Source: Parietaria judaica
Lineage: Eukaryota > Streptophyta > Magnoliopsida > Rosales > Urticaceae
Assembly: GCA_954871525.1 (NCBI GenBank)
Contig: OX940864.1
Location: forward strand, 24,422,001 to 24,486,000
Direction of reading: 5' to 3'
DNA length: 64,000 bases
Shown here: positions 1 to 12,300 of the stretch, in pieces
Layout: every line of letters begins with the position of its first letter
Position numbering within the stretch: the stretch's first letter is position 1
Program-made: the position numbers and the translations under genes
The notes under the pieces: generated by a model
What the model saw: the letters and a program-made list of their open reading frames with translations, nothing else
The model's database searches: none
What the model was told of the DNA's origin: nothing

Positions 1-1533
1 CGGGTTCGCTCCGCTGAGGAGGATGTGGCTCGTAAAATGTCGAAGGGAGATGATCCTCAAGGGGTTGGGGGCGAAACTACGACCAAAACTTTTTCCGAGG
101 TGCTTCAATATAGAAGCGCCAAACCTCCACTTCAAGGTTTGGGGAAGAAAGGAGTTTCTTATAAGAAGACAGCTGGTCGCGACCGGGTCTTGCTCGGGAA
201 CATCTCCGATCGGCGCACAGAGAAAACGAGTCGTGAGGTTCAGCCCGCCCAAACAGGGAGTTCAGACCCTCACCTTCAGGTTAAGAGGGTCGCCAAGGTC
301 GCCTGGTATGGTGAGAAGGGTCTTCACGAGGCTCCCAAGGTAGCTGGGAACTTGATGAAGCAACTAACGAGCGGGGGAATTTCTCCCATGAGGGATGAAG
401 ATGTTTCTCAGCCTCGGGTATACAATGCTTTCGCTGCTATGCATGCCAAGGTAAATGAGGTACTTTTATCACGCTTTCTTTTCTGTCGTGCGTTTTATAT
501 ATATATTTTCTATTTTCGTTGGCAGCTCGGAGCATATGCCAACGAGTTGGTTCTCAGATATGAGGTCGCGCTCAGAGAGCTTAAGGAGAGGCTGTCCGTG
601 GCCGAGGGGGATGGGATCAAGGCCGATTTGGCCGAGAAGGAAAAAGAGCTAGCTCGGGTGAAAGCCGAGCTAGAAAAGAGTTCTGGGCAGCTGGCGCTGA
701 GGAACAAAGAGGTCCTCGAATTGAAGCGCTTGGTCGGAGTGAGGGACCAGAAGATTAAGGCCTTGGAGATTACAGAGGTAGACCTTCGGGAGAAGCTGGT
801 CAATGATTCTGCTATGGTCTCCGAGGCCCAGGCGGCCGAGAAGACGGCTCTTGCACTGCTCGCCACCTCTGATGCTGCGTTGGGCCGGGCTAGGAACACC
901 ATGAGGGAACTTCGCGAAGAGATGATCGCATTGAAAGTGGATCATTCTTACATCCAGGACAAGCTGACCGCGGCTCGGGCGGAGGCGGCTGCTGAGAAGA
1001 AGGCCGCCAAGGCTGCTCGGCGCAAGTATCGCAAGAGCGTGTAGCAAAGAGACGCGGTGATTGCTCACCACGAGAAAATTGCGCATGATACCAAGATCCT
1101 TCATCAGGTTGAGGGCAACGTGGCTATCATTGGTGAGATACTCGAGGGTAAACTCACCGACTTTTCGGGCGAGCTGGAAATTCTCACGGAGGATAAGTCT
1201 ACGTATGAAGACCTCCTGGCCGGGCAATCGGCACCCGTGGTGGACTCTCCAGCTCTCTCTCACGAGTTCGACCTGACCGAGGGTGCTGGTCTTGCAGATC
1301 CCGAGCCGAGCTTAAACGCAGCGATTCTCCCGGAAGAGAATGCCTCTACTCTGCCGACCCTGAGTGGACCAACCCAAATCGAGCTTGAGGTTACCCCGTC
1401 TGAAGACAACCCGATTTCGACCGAGCTAAACCCACCTGAGCCGAGTGTACATCTCCCGACCACATCGAGCGCGATCGAGCTGAACCCGACCGAGCCGACC
1501 CAGCAAGTGGAGACTTCTTCCGACGCTGCCTAA
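1..1533 (+). pseudogene. Opposite-strand extra ORF of element A (coiled-coil protein, C-terminal part)
   Basis: The frame is already open at base 1 and runs to a TAA at 1531-1533, so the N-terminus lies outside the window. A likely intron at 451-525 (GTAAAT..GGCAG, 75 bp, T-rich 3' end) would be removed in frame. Residues from about 525 to 1200 form a long Glu/Lys/Ala-rich heptad stretch typical of coiled coil, followed by a Pro/Glu/Thr-rich tail. A TAG at 1042-1044 interrupts the same frame, followed by CAA AGA rather than a readthrough context, so I read it as a nonsense mutation. It points towards the pol gene, like the extra ORF of element B. Tat elements such as Grande are known to carry an antisense ORF here; its function is unknown. 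Confidence 0.65.
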
Positions 1534-2652
1534 AGAAGGCAGCCATCTCTGAGCTTGTTGCTCCTTTTTCCTTTTTATTTTTGAATATTGAACATCGTTT
1601 CTGCCCGTGGTTAGGGCCTTATTTCGGGCAGGTTATGGGACATGAACCCTTTTTTTGTAATCTTTTCGTCATTTTGCAAGCACTCTGCCCGTGGTTAGAG
1701 CTTTTATAATAACTCGATCTTTTTTGCAAAAATTGTTCTGAAAAATAAGTTGCTATTTTTTTTTTTTTTTTTTTAAATACATAGCTGTTTTTTGTAAACG
1801 TGGTGAATAATATTTTGTTGCTTCTACTTTATGGAGCTTTTAATCGGAGTATCCGATCAAGATATTTTTGTCAATTTTCAGATCGGATATTCTGATCTTA
1901 TTACATATGTTAGGAAAAAAGAGGTTTGATACGATCTAGCTTACACGAGCTCAAGAGTGGCTAAAAATGAAATAGGATTCGTAGTACCTTGGGGAGTAGA
2001 TGCTTGTTTGCTCGGTGATATTCTTTGAGCAGTTCTGTAGTAACTTCCGAGGCCGAGCTAGGCGCGGGGGTCTTTAGGGATAAGATTTGATAGGGTTAGG
2101 TACCCTGGCAAGTATGTTACTTGCAAAGATGGGGTATGGTACCCGGGCAAGTATGTTACTTGCAAAGAAAGGGTATGGTACCCGGGCAAGTATGTTACTC
2201 GCAAGGAAAGGGTATGGTACCCGGGCAAGTATGTTACTCGTAAAGAAAAGGTTTGGTACCCGTTTGGATGCCAGGACTTGTTGTTCTGGACTTGAACGGT
2301 TTCTACGACTTATGTGTTGTAGACAATATTTTGAATGCGTATGACAATGGTTATTGAAGAATGCATGGCTCATGTAGATTTTGCTATGATTTACTTAATA
2401 ATGAATTAAAAAATGAAATGAATTCTTTTTGAGAATGAGATCACTTACTTGTGTCGGGATAGTGCTCGGGAGCTCTTTCGAAGTCGAAGTTCTTCCTTTG
2501 GTTGGATATCCTTATCTTGGGAGGTAGGGGCATGCATGGTCGTTGGGTTTGTTGGGGCTGCGTTCGGTCGTTTTTTGGCCGAACTGCCTACGTACCTCAT
2601 TCTCTGGGGATCAAACCATTATGTAGTTCATGGAAAGTCAATTTCTGACCTT
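1534..2652. other. Spacer between the two convergent coding regions of element A
   Basis: A T-rich non-coding stretch follows the extra ORF, with a run of about 20 T near 1755. A 39-bp tandem array sits at 2099-2254. The 3' end of pol begins at 2653 on the other strand. No other gene is seen. Confidence 0.6.
2099..2254. repeat. 39-bp tandem repeat, four copies plus a partial one
   Basis: The unit begins GGTACCCGGGCAAGTATG and recurs at 2099, 2138, 2177 and 2216, followed by a partial unit. Because 39 is divisible by three, all copies are read in one frame on the plus strand, giving a 13-residue repeat (core ASMLLAKKGYGTR). I do not think it is translated; such arrays are common in the 3' spacer of Tat elements. 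Confidence 0.85.
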
Positions 2653-5600
2653 TTATGTGTAGTACTTTCTGAGGTGCATAGCATTCCAGCTCCGAAGGAC
2701 TTTCGATCCGTCCGGGGTCGCCAGTTTATATACTCCGGGTTTTACTACTTCTGTAACGATATAGGGTCCTTCCCAGTTAGCCCCCAACTTGCCGGCATTG
2801 GGCTCGGCTGTGTTCTGGAAGACCCGTCTGAGGACCAATTCCCCGGAGGTGAATCTGCGATGCTTAACTTTAGAATTATAGTACTTGGCTACCGATTTTT
2901 GGTAGTTAGTAATTCGAATTAAGGCTTGTTCGCGTGGTTCATCTGAGTGGTCAAGTTGGTCTAATCTCATTTCGTTGTTAATTTCTGCGTTGTCGGGAGC
3001 ATACTCCCTTCTGAGACTGGGGGCTTCGATCTCGGCTGGTACGACTGCTTCAGTGCCGTATACCATCGTAAAAAGGGTTTCCCCCGTAGCTCTCTGCGGG
3101 GTGGTCCTGTATGACCATAAAACGCCTATGAGCTCATCGGCCCATCGACCCTTTTTGGTGTCAAGTCTTTTCTTGATACCATCCACAATGGTCCGGTTAG
3201 AGACTTCCGCCTGACCGTTTCTTTGTGGATATCTGGGGGTGGATGTGTTTAGGGAAATCTTCCAGTTATAGCAGAAATTCTGGAATCTGTTTGACACGAA
3301 CTGGGGTCCGTTGTCGGCAATGATTTCCTTGGGCAATCCGAAGCGACTTATGATGTTTTTCCACACATAGTGTTCCACATCCGAGTCTTTGATGTTGGCG
3401 TAGGATTCGGCTTCCACCCATTTCAAGAAATAATCCGTCACAACTAGTAAGAATCTTTTCCCAGCTGGCGCTAAGGGAAAAGGTCCTACTATATCCATGG
3501 ACCATTTCATGAATGGGTAGGGTACCGAGACTGACGACAACTTCTCTGCTGGACAATGTATGGCCGGCGAATGGCGCTGACATTTGTCGTACCGTTTGGC
3601 GTGAGTTTCTGCGTCGGCCATCATGGTTGGCCAAAAGAAACCTTGCCGTTTCGCTTTGTTAGAAAGCGATCTCCCGCCAGAATGGTTTCCGCATTCTCCG
3701 TCGTGGATCTCCTGCAATACGATTTTAGCTTCGGTCTTTCCTAAGAACCTTAGGTAGGGCCCGGAGTAGCTTCGTTTGTATAATTTTCCGTCTATCAGGC
3801 AGAACCAAGCACATTGAATGCGGAGTTTCCGGGCTTTCTGCTTATCCTGGGGTTTTTCTCCCGTCAGGATATAATTCAGGATGGGATTTCTCCAGTCTTC
3901 CGCACCTGTTCGTATATTGTGAACGTGTAGACTTACACTAGGCTCGTCTATCACTTCCATGGGAATTATCCTTTTTGCCTCGGGGTCCGAAGTGGATGCT
4001 AGTCCGGCCCGAGCGTCAGCCGAAGAATTTTCACTTCGTGGTATCTGAATCATCTCAACTTTGTCAAATTGTGAGATCAGGTCCTTGACCACCGCCAGGT
4101 ATTTTTCCATGCGATTGTCCCTGGTGGTATACTCGCCACTGATTTGGCTGGTGACCAGTTTAGAATCCGAATGGGCTCTAACTTTTCTGGCTCCAACTGC
4201 TTTGGCCAGTTTTAATCCTGCTATCAGTGCCTCATATTCTGTCTCGTTGTTTGTGGCATGGAACCTTAGCCGGAATGACTGTTCCAAAGCTTCTCCGGTT
4301 GGGGAAATCAAGCGTATTCCTATTCCGGATCCGCCCTTATTTGATGCCCCGTCCACCTCGAGATGCCATTCTTCGTTCCCTTTCTTCCCTGTAGGATCAT
4401 CCGTAAGGAGTTCGATAAGGAAGTAAGCTAGCACCTGGGACTTGGTCAGTCATCCTGACTGATTTGGGCTATGGAGGATTACCCTTAAGGGTTGAGTTGT
4501 CATTACCAAGATGGTATGAGACTGGAAATATGGCCGGAGTTTTCGCGCTGAGGTTATCATAGCCAAAGCTAACTTTTCCATGGCGGGATACCTTGTTTCT
4601 GCGTCCTCCAGTGATTTGCTAACGTAGAAAATTGGCCTTTGTTCGCCCCTATCTTCTCGAACGATTACGCCGCTGACGGCCGAGAGGGATACTGCCAGGT
4701 ATAGCAGTAGGGATTCTCCCGTAATCGGTCGGGACAGTATCGGTGGTGTTGATAAGTACCTTTTCAGGTCTTGGAATGCTTTTTCGCATTCTTCGGTCCA
4801 TTCGAACTTTTTGTTGCCCCTCAGGATCTTGTAAAAACGCAAACATTTGTCCGTAGACCTCGAGATGAACCGATTAAGGGCCGCTATCCTTCCGGTCAAT
4901 CTCTGCGTTTCTCGAACAGTCCTTGGGGAGGGCATATTCAGGAGAGCTTTGATTTGATCCGGGTTGGCCTCTATTCCTCGTTGGGTCACCAGGTAACCGA
5001 GGAACTTTTTGGATGTTACTCCGAAAGTGCACTTAGCAGGGTTAAGCTTCATTTGGTACTTTCGAAGTATCGCGAACCATTTTTCCAGGTGAGACACGTG
5101 GTCCGTGGCCTTAGTGGATTTTACAAGCATATCATCGATATAGACCTCCATCGTTTTTTCCGAGTTGTTCGGCAAACATTTGGTTGACTAAGCGTTGATA
5201 GGTTGCCCCCGCATTCTTGAGTCCAAAGGGCATTACCTTATAGCAGTAAATTCCTCGATCTGTTATGAATGCGGTCTTTTCTTGGTCCTCGGGGTGCATC
5301 AGGATCTGATTATACCCGGAGAAAGCGTCCATGAAGGACAGAAGTTCATGTCCGCAGGTCGCCTCCACTAAGCGGTCGATGTGAGGCATAGGAAAGCTAT
5401 CTTTGGGGCATGCTTTGTTCAGGTCGGTGAAGTCGATGCAGACTCTTGCCTTCCCGTTCTTTTTCTTAACTACCACTGTATTGGCTAACCAATCCGGGTA
5501 TTTTACTTCCCTGATAGAGCCGGTTTTTAGTAGTTTCTCGACCTCATCATTTACCGCCTGGGCCCGGTCAGGTCCCAATTTTCTTCACTTTTTCTTTACC

Positions 5601-5875
5601 GGCTTATGGCTCGGGTCCACGTTGAGGTGATGGGCGGTTATGCTCGGGTCGATTCCCGGCATGTCTTCGTGGGACCACGCGAAACAGTCGTGGTTCTTTT
5701 AGAGGAATTTGATTAGCTTTTTTCTGACGTCGTTGTCCAAGTTGACCCCGATCCCCACTTTGTGATCGGGATTTTGTGGATCGATTTGGACCTGGTGCGT
5801 CATTTCCAAATATGGGCCCTCGTTGTCGTCGACCGTTTCTTGGGCTGAATCTTTTTCCCCTACCGACATTAATTG
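2653..5875 (-). pseudogene. pol: Element A pol remnant: reverse transcriptase, two RNase H domains, integrase
   Basis: Reading leftwards: RT with the [12 protein letters not shown] block (near 5220) and the YIDD catalytic box (near 5145), a first RNase H (about 4700-4450), a second archaeal-type RNase H starting at the DGASNKGGSG motif (about 4350), then integrase with an HHCC-like finger and a DDE core containing DNGPQF. The last 593 codons (4434-2653) are continuous. Upstream the frame breaks near 5604, near 5132-5175 and near 4440. In the integrase finger one expected cysteine of the CX2C pair is tyrosine (KRYDKCQRH; element B has KRCEKCQRH). It is therefore unlikely to be active. Confidence 0.85.
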
Positions 5876-5878
5876 CTA
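5870..5878 (-). promoter_or_regulatory. UAG-CAA-UUA leaky-stop context between protease and RT of element A
   Basis: On the minus strand the frame reads GAC CAA TAG CAA TTA ATG. This is the CAA-UAG-CAA-UUA context known from tobamovirus replicase readthrough (UAG CARYYA). The same hexamer follows the same stop in element B although the surrounding sequences differ. I infer that Pol is made by suppressing this stop. Confidence 0.65.
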
Positions 5879-8401
5879 TTGGTCGGTTTTTGGTGCCTTT
5901 GCCCTCGTCTGAGGCGCGTGTAACATTCGAAATGATGTCATGTAGCAGATCCGGGCTTGTTTTTGGTTGCCCTTCACTTCCATGATTTTCCCATCCTCCC
6001 TTGGGAAGCGGATGGTTTGGTGGTAGGTAGATTGCACGGCTTTCATCAAATGAATCCACGGTCTTCCTAGGCCGTGGGACAATCTAGCACCAGGACGTTT
6101 TTTATCTTGCCTACTCCGCAGGCGACGATTGACAGTCTAACTGTCCCCAAGGTGTCGACCGTCTCACCATTGAAACTGGTCAAAGGGATGTTTCCTCTAT
6201 TGATTTCCGTGTCATCGATCCCCATCTTGCGTAAACATGATAGGAATATGACGTCTAGCGAGCTTCCATTGTCGACCAGAATTCTTTCGGTCGCATAGCC
6301 GGAGACTAGAAGGGTGATGACTAGGGCATCATCATGGGGTCCGACCAAGGTCGAGGCCTCACTGTCTTTAAAGGTGATCTCGTAGTCGGGCTCCTTTCGT
6401 GGGAGAGCCACCGGACCAGCCTTCAATCTTCTTTGATGGGCTTTAATGGAGTTAATCGAGTTTCCGTAGAATTGCGACCCTCCAACTATGGTGTAGATTC
6501 TTCCGATGGCTTCTTCGGTCACCGGTTCCTCTACGTCTTCCGACTCCTGGTCGGTCTGCTCTTCTAGCATGAGGACTTTGCCTCGTTTGTTCGGGGAAGC
6601 GTTGCTGCTCCTGGTCGGGTGCTTCTGCTCGGGCTTGGCACCGCTGCCCTGACCGATACTGGGCTGTTGTGCCAGCTCGGTGCGTTCGCCCTCCGACCTA
6701 AAAAAGTCCAACGGGAGGTCCCCGAGCTCGCCCCTAAGGTATTTGTCGGCGAGACAGGCCCGTAAGACCATGCAATTTCTGGTATGGTGCCCATACCTTT
6801 GGTGAAACTTGCACCAGGCACTCATGTCCCTATTGTTGGATGCCATGTCACCGGTGCTCATGTACAGCTCTCCTTGCTCGTCGGCTTCGGTTTCTTCTCT
6901 CGGCCTCTGAGCTCAGATTGTAGACTGGATTTTGGGGGTGTGCTCTTCCCCCAGGTTGGGATATTCCGTGCTGGAAATTCCCATGCTGAGGATTAGATCC
7001 CCTGGTAGGAACTTGGTTCCTAGAGCCCTTGAAGGGGGGCGGCTGCCCGTTCCTCGATTGAGGCGGGTGCGCTCCGGGCCTTGGTACATTCGGGGATGAT
7101 CCGAATTTCCTCTTCAGGGCCTCGTGCTCTTCATCGTGCTTGATCCAATTGGATGCGCGGTGAATTACGCCCTCTATCGAGGTGTACCGATTGACCAGTA
7201 TGTCGGTCTTGAATCTAGAGTCGTACCACAAACCGCTGGTAACGGCGGCTATGGCCGTTTCATCTGCTAATCCGTTGATTCGGACCATTTTTGCCTTGAA
7301 CCTCGTCATGAAGTCCCTGAGTGGCTCGTTTGCCCTTTGCTGTAGAGCATATAGGTCGGCCACGGTAGTCTCTGTCTCCATAAACATGGAAAAGTGTTTG
7401 AGAAAAACCATGGTCAATTAGTCAAAACTATCGATCGATCTTGGTTCTAACTTGGAGAACCATTCCATTGCTGCCCCTGTGAGGTTATCAGCAAAATACT
7501 AGCACCTTCCGGCGTCCAGCTCGTGGGCATCAAGGTTAGCCCGTCCCATTGCAATTCGAAATGCCCTTAGGTGTACCTTTGGGTCAGTGGTTCTGTCGTA
7601 CTTGGGCAGGTGAATCTGCCCGCCATGTCTCAACCGAGTGTCGGTGATAGCTGCCGAGAATGGGGTTCTCGTTGCTTCTTCGACCAGGCGCTCGATTTCG
7701 GGAGCGGCAGATACTGCCCGGTGTACTCGGGAATCCACCTTGGTGAGTCTCTCCCCCATTCGCTTCATGGTGCGTTTGAGATCTTCGAGCTCGGAACTAT
7801 ATTGAGAAGGCTCAATTTGAAGATACGGGTCTGTTCAACCTCCTTCTGAACCCTGGGGGTCGTGGCTTGTAGGCCCGTGAGGCGCGAGGTAGTTCGCGTT
7901 TTCTGCCCGAGATGGGCTCGAGAGTCGAATACCTGATGGGTGGTTGCGAGATTGCTGGTAGGGAGTGTTCTGCCCGGGACCGGGCTGACTGGTTCCGAAG
8001 GCGGGAATCCGGAATCGAGGGGTGCCATTGCGAGGCGGCGAAGGCAGCGCGCCCGGGGGTGAGTCCCTCGGTTGAGGTGGCGTATTCGGGCGCGGTCCTC
8101 CCGGGAGGGGTGGCTGGTTGATTCTCTGAGCTCGGGGATCGTTGGGGTCCAGGAAGTCAAAATGGACCGCATTAACCCTCTCGTGATTCCTTTGCCCAGA
8201 GGTTTGCCCGGGCTCATTTACAGAGTATGGCATCTGTTCGAGCCGGGTCTGGCTGCTCATGAGGAACTCAATCTGCCTTTTGAGCTCAGCATTTTCCGCA
8301 GCCCTTTCTTGGAGCTGGGTTCTCAGAGTCTGCTCTCCGGTATTCTGGTCGGGAGTTGTCTCCACCAGAGCATCGGAGGCAGGATTCTCGTCCGCACTCA
8401 T
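5876..8401 (-). pseudogene. gag: Element A gag-protease remnant
   Basis: The likely start is the ATG at 8401, about 60 bases after the LTR. A Pro/Gly-rich N-terminus is followed by a Retrotrans_gag-type domain (about 7770-6950), the knuckle CKFHQRYGHHTRNC (about 6825-6780) and an aspartic protease with LVDNGSSLD (about 6290). The frame is lost near 7835, 7499, 6848 and 6067. The last part reads into the stop at 5876-5878 and continues as pol in that frame. The product would once have been the structural polyprotein plus protease. Confidence 0.8.
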
Positions 8402-8442
8402 AGTCGTGTCGAAGTATGACAGAGTTAGCGAGATCAACGTTT

Positions 8443-8460
8443 CCCACAGACGGCGCCAAA
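8443..8460 (-). other. Primer-binding site of element A
   Basis: On the minus strand, just after the LTR end, TTTGGCGCCGTCTGTGGG begins one or two bases from the LTR terminus. This is the usual Tat/Ogre-type tRNA-primer site. Confidence 0.75.
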
Positions 8461-8461
8461 C

Positions 8462-9459
8462 TGATGACGTGTTTTCACACACCAACAGTCACGTAAATTG
8501 TGAATGGGATTTCGATTTGATATTGCTGAATTTTGTGGATTCTGGCCTCCGCGTCGTCAATACTTTAGACGGTGACAAAAATAAATATGAAAAGAAAAAG
8601 ATTAGAACACCGAGGTTTTTTAGAGAGGTTCGTCCCAACGCGGTAGTTGACTACGTCCTCTGTACGTTTTATTGCTTTGAGAAAGGTGATCAACCGAAAC
8701 CACAAGCCAATTTCTGGTTGATCTAAAGTAAAATATGAAAAGCTCTGGAAAATACAAATCTCTCTATTCTCCCAGAATCAATGCTTGCGTGCGTATGATG
8801 GGGTCGTCTTCTTGCTTTTATAGGCTCCTGGTTCCTTCCCGTTGGGAGTGTACGTTGGTGATGGCTTCGAGTTCGGAGCTTGGTTTGCTGTCGAGCTGAC
8901 ACGTAGGCCACGTTCTGAGAGATTTGCGTAGTGGTGGACTTTGACTTATCGTCGTGGGATTTGAATTTAAATCGTGGCGATTTTCCTGGTCGGGCCTTGA
9001 GGGTTTGAATTGAGGTGGTTGACTTGGTCTGCTCGTGTTCGGATGTTTCGTATGCTTCTATTCGAATTCCTTTGTTGACAATCTCAGCCCGGGGCGAGCT
9101 TTTGGATTCTTCAGGTCGATCAATTTGTTTGATGTTTGGGTTTTGACCAAGTGTTGGTTTTTTTGCGTTGAAGTAGGATCTTCGAGCTCAGTTCGGGGTT
9201 TCTTTCCTCTGAAGGCTCTGTTCGGATTTATTTTAGGCATTTTCTGCTCGTGGTGAACTTCTTGCCTTGTGGGTTTTTGGTTCTGTTCGGGCCCGAACAT
9301 GGTCGAATGTTCATTGGGCCTCTGGGCTTCGCGGTTTATATGCCCGTTTTGCACAAATATTCAATTATATTCATGACTCATGCTTTTAATTAATTTGAAC
9401 CATTAATTTAATTAATGATCTCATAACTCCCATTTAAGGAACGAATTTGCACATCAACA
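8462..9459 (-). repeat. 5' LTR of element A (998 bp)
   Basis: On the minus strand it starts TGTTGATGTGC and ends CGTCATCA, adjoining the primer-binding site. It aligns along its whole length with the solo LTR at 52657-53653, which fixes both ends. Only a few per cent of positions differ by eye. Confidence 0.9.
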
Positions 9460-10504
9460 GATATGACCATTGAAAACAAGAGTGTGGTGAGGCAAGCCGC
9501 TTGAAGATGAATCCCCATAATGCTGAATAAGCCGGCTCCGAATGCTTGCCCGCAAAGAGTCTCGAGAGCTCCGCTTAGCCCGATCTAAAGCGACAAAGAG
9601 AAAATCTTTTCAACATCGATCCACTATTATATATGCAGTGGCGGACTCAAGATACAAATTCCGGGCGACATGTAGTGTCACTCGGGTTGAGTTAAGATTA
9701 TAAGTAATATATAAGAATTAAGAGTAAAAAATATAATTTCTTGAGGTAAATTAGGGTGGAGAAATGATATCGAAATTTATTCATTGCCAAAAGTTCATAA
9801 CAGTTCTTTTTGTCGAAAATTTTGTTTTATTTTTGTTGTTTATGTACTTTTTTCAATTTTATTTGGACGTGTTACTTTTAACTTCTATTTTAAATAACTT
9901 TGTAAACTTTTTTTATTTTGGAGTAAGATACATGTGTTTTTATATAAATTGATATTTGTGTTCATCTTTTTCTTATTCTGTATTCATATGTAGTCATTAG
10001 CTTTATAACTTTGTTCGTATTTAGTCTCACGGGTATCATGTCTAAAATATTATTTTCGTAAGAAGCTGACTGTAAAATATAATCATTTGAGTTTCAAAAA
10101 AAAATATAATCATTTTATGAAACGATAACAAATATAAAAATGAAGGTGTCCAAGAATATAATAGCTCGCAAGAGAACAAACCAATATTAAAGAATTATTA
10201 CCATGAAAGCGAAGCCGGTGGCCGTGACCCAAGAATTGGCGAGAGTAGCTCCGGCGAGTTCGAGGCTGCTAAAATGGCCGGCGAACATGACAGACACCAA
10301 AGGGTTTGAATAGTAAAACACATTCGTTAGAATCATCAGTACCGAGAACAACACCTGTTCTTTGGCCTCTTTTGGGTCCAACACTCTCTTTAACCACCCC
10401 CATTTCGACTTCGATGTTCTTTCTTCTTCTTCTTCTTCACCTTCGTTCTTTACATAAGTGTGTATCTCAGGTACCGGTTTAATTGTGCCTGAGTTTTCGT
10501 CCAT
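9460..10504 (-). pseudogene. MATE efflux transporter gene, exons 1-2, cut by element A
   Basis: MATE proteins are 12-helix antiporters that export organic cations, flavonoids or citrate. Exon 1 (10504-10202) codes for an acidic N-terminus (EGEEEEEER) and helix 1 up to TGFAFM; the donor is ATG|GTAATA. Exon 2 starts at 9584 after TTTAG and reads [16 protein letters not shown], a MATE signature. At 9459 it runs straight into the LTR of element A. The remaining exons are not seen in the window and may lie beyond the element. The intron (9585-10201) contains CAGTGGCGGACTCAAG at 9642-9657, resembling a hAT terminus. The gene is a tandem paralogue of the MATE gene at 12301-29878. Confidence 0.85.
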
Positions 10505-12300
10505 TGGTTATCTCTTCTCTCTCATGAGCGTTGCATTTGAAGCACTTTATTCCATTGTTTTTGGTATTTTCATGCGCTTACGATGAAATTAAAGAGGTCT
10601 ATTCCATCATCACGTGAAGAAAATTCGATTCCATTCATGGAAAGTTGTGGTGGGGCTAAGACACGATTATATGATTTGTACGTGGATGAATCTAATAATT
10701 ACATATTCGATCCTAAATAATATATATATATGTATATATATCGTCAACAAATATGGTTACAATAATAAGAAAAAATTGCTTCAATTTATACGAAAAATAC
10801 TATTTAAACATTTTGGAACGAGAGGTTGACCACAACATCGTTATGCTATATAGATATGACTACTATGTGAATATGTGATTATACCTCAAATACTTAGTGT
10901 ATGTATGTTGGTGTTAGACTTCGTTATGTTTTCTATAAACAAAAAATCATATTGCATCGGGAGTGTTGTTTCATTCAAAATTTTACGATTTAATACACTT
11001 AACTGAATCTAGGTTAATGAGATAAATGTCCATTTTGATCAAATCTTTTAAAAAATTGTTCAAACTTATTAATAGTAACTAAAACTATCAATTAATTGAT
11101 TTGTGGAAAATTATACCCTTCCTAATTTATTTATAGTTAAAAAAAATAATTTGTATTTGTAGTTTTTTAATTTTGGATTTTAATAAGGAAAAATCAATTT
11201 TGAATTATTTGTAGACAATGTTCTTTAATTGTAGCTTATAAGAATAACTAATTAATGTTAAAAATTTTCTTACATATTTGCTTAATGAGTCAACCTAATT
11301 AATAGGATTATTTGAAATATTACTTTTAAAAATGGAATAAAAATTAAAATTAAAATCTAGAAATACAAATCCATAACAAACTGTTATTGATTTTTAGATG
11401 TAGCTTTTTCGTAGTGGTAAATGTAATTATGAAACTGTAATAATAGTTTAAAAATTGTATAATTGTTGTTACAAAAATTTTATTACGAAACTAAAGCCAC
11501 GAATTTATAATTACCAAACTATAACTGTAAATACAAAACTGCAATTCAATAATTGTATTTACAGAACTGTAACTTTAGATACGAATTTATAAGTGTAACT
11601 GATAATATATGAGCGAGAATAATTATTACGGGAAATTGGTCAACCATTAAGAATAGGAATTTATATTTTGAATTTAATATTAATAATATTTTGAATTAAT
11701 AATTATTAGTGTTAATTTGGTCAAAAAAAATATCATTAATGGGCAAAAATTGATTTTTAGATATTGTTAAATGGTTTGTAACTTTTTGGGTATGAAGATT
11801 TCCTTTAAATAATCTAATAATGTTTGCGAATTACCAAATAATAAACGTTATTTAACACATTCTTGATGGCCATGTCATTCGGAGTGCTTTGAGACAAAAC
11901 TGATACGGCAGAAATCGATCTTGGAAAATAGGAGTTTCGCCAATCCTTACTAATCAAATATCCCCTCGTGAAAGATTACGTTTTATGACGTTTATTAGCT
12001 GATCCCTTGATTAGTCCAAGAAAATTATAAATCAATGGGTCAGACAGGATCCAACTAGATTAAACCTCTAAACATAATTAAGTAAATTCAACCCAATTTG
12101 AATGACATAATTAAACAATGTAAACGAGATTAAAAAAAAAACCAGTTTAACTATCCTAAATTACTTAATTAAATAATGATATTAATCCTAAATACTTGAC
12201 ATATATCGGGTATAAGATAAATATTGACTAATTCTCAGAGACCCGGATATTCATTAATTTTGTAATGAATTCTCACACTTTTTCTATCTCGCGCATAGAA
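10505..12300. other. AT-rich intergenic DNA with a diverged Mutator-like element at about 11030-11815
   Basis: No gene is seen. The stretch 11030-11815 shares word order with the Mutator-like element at 30110-31596: a terminus resembling the ATGCCCATTT region, the block TTAATAGGATTATTTGAAATATTA, then alternating AATTACGAAACT-like words. I could not fix exact ends or a target duplication, so it is an old copy. Confidence 0.4.

Larger units (their letters stand above)
1..9459 (-). mobile_element. Element A: Tat-lineage Ty3/gypsy retrotransposon, decayed, cut by the left window edge
   Basis: On the minus strand the order is LTR (9459-8462), primer-binding site, gag, protease, RT, RNase H and integrase (ending at 2653), then a spacer and an opposite-strand gene reaching the window edge. 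The second LTR lies outside the window. Tat assignment rests on the TTTGGCGCCGTCTGTGGG primer-binding site, a CX2HX4HX4C Gag knuckle, a second RNase H domain before integrase, no visible chromodomain, and the convergent extra ORF. Frames break repeatedly in gag and pol, so it is old and defective. The LTR ends inside exon 2 of a MATE gene; the first 5 bp beyond it are GATAT, whose target-site partner must lie to the left. Confidence 0.88.

Noticed and set aside
9642..9660. A second full hAT element in the intron of the truncated MATE gene
   Set aside because: Only one end resembling CAGTGGCGG is visible; no matching right end or 8-base duplication was found.
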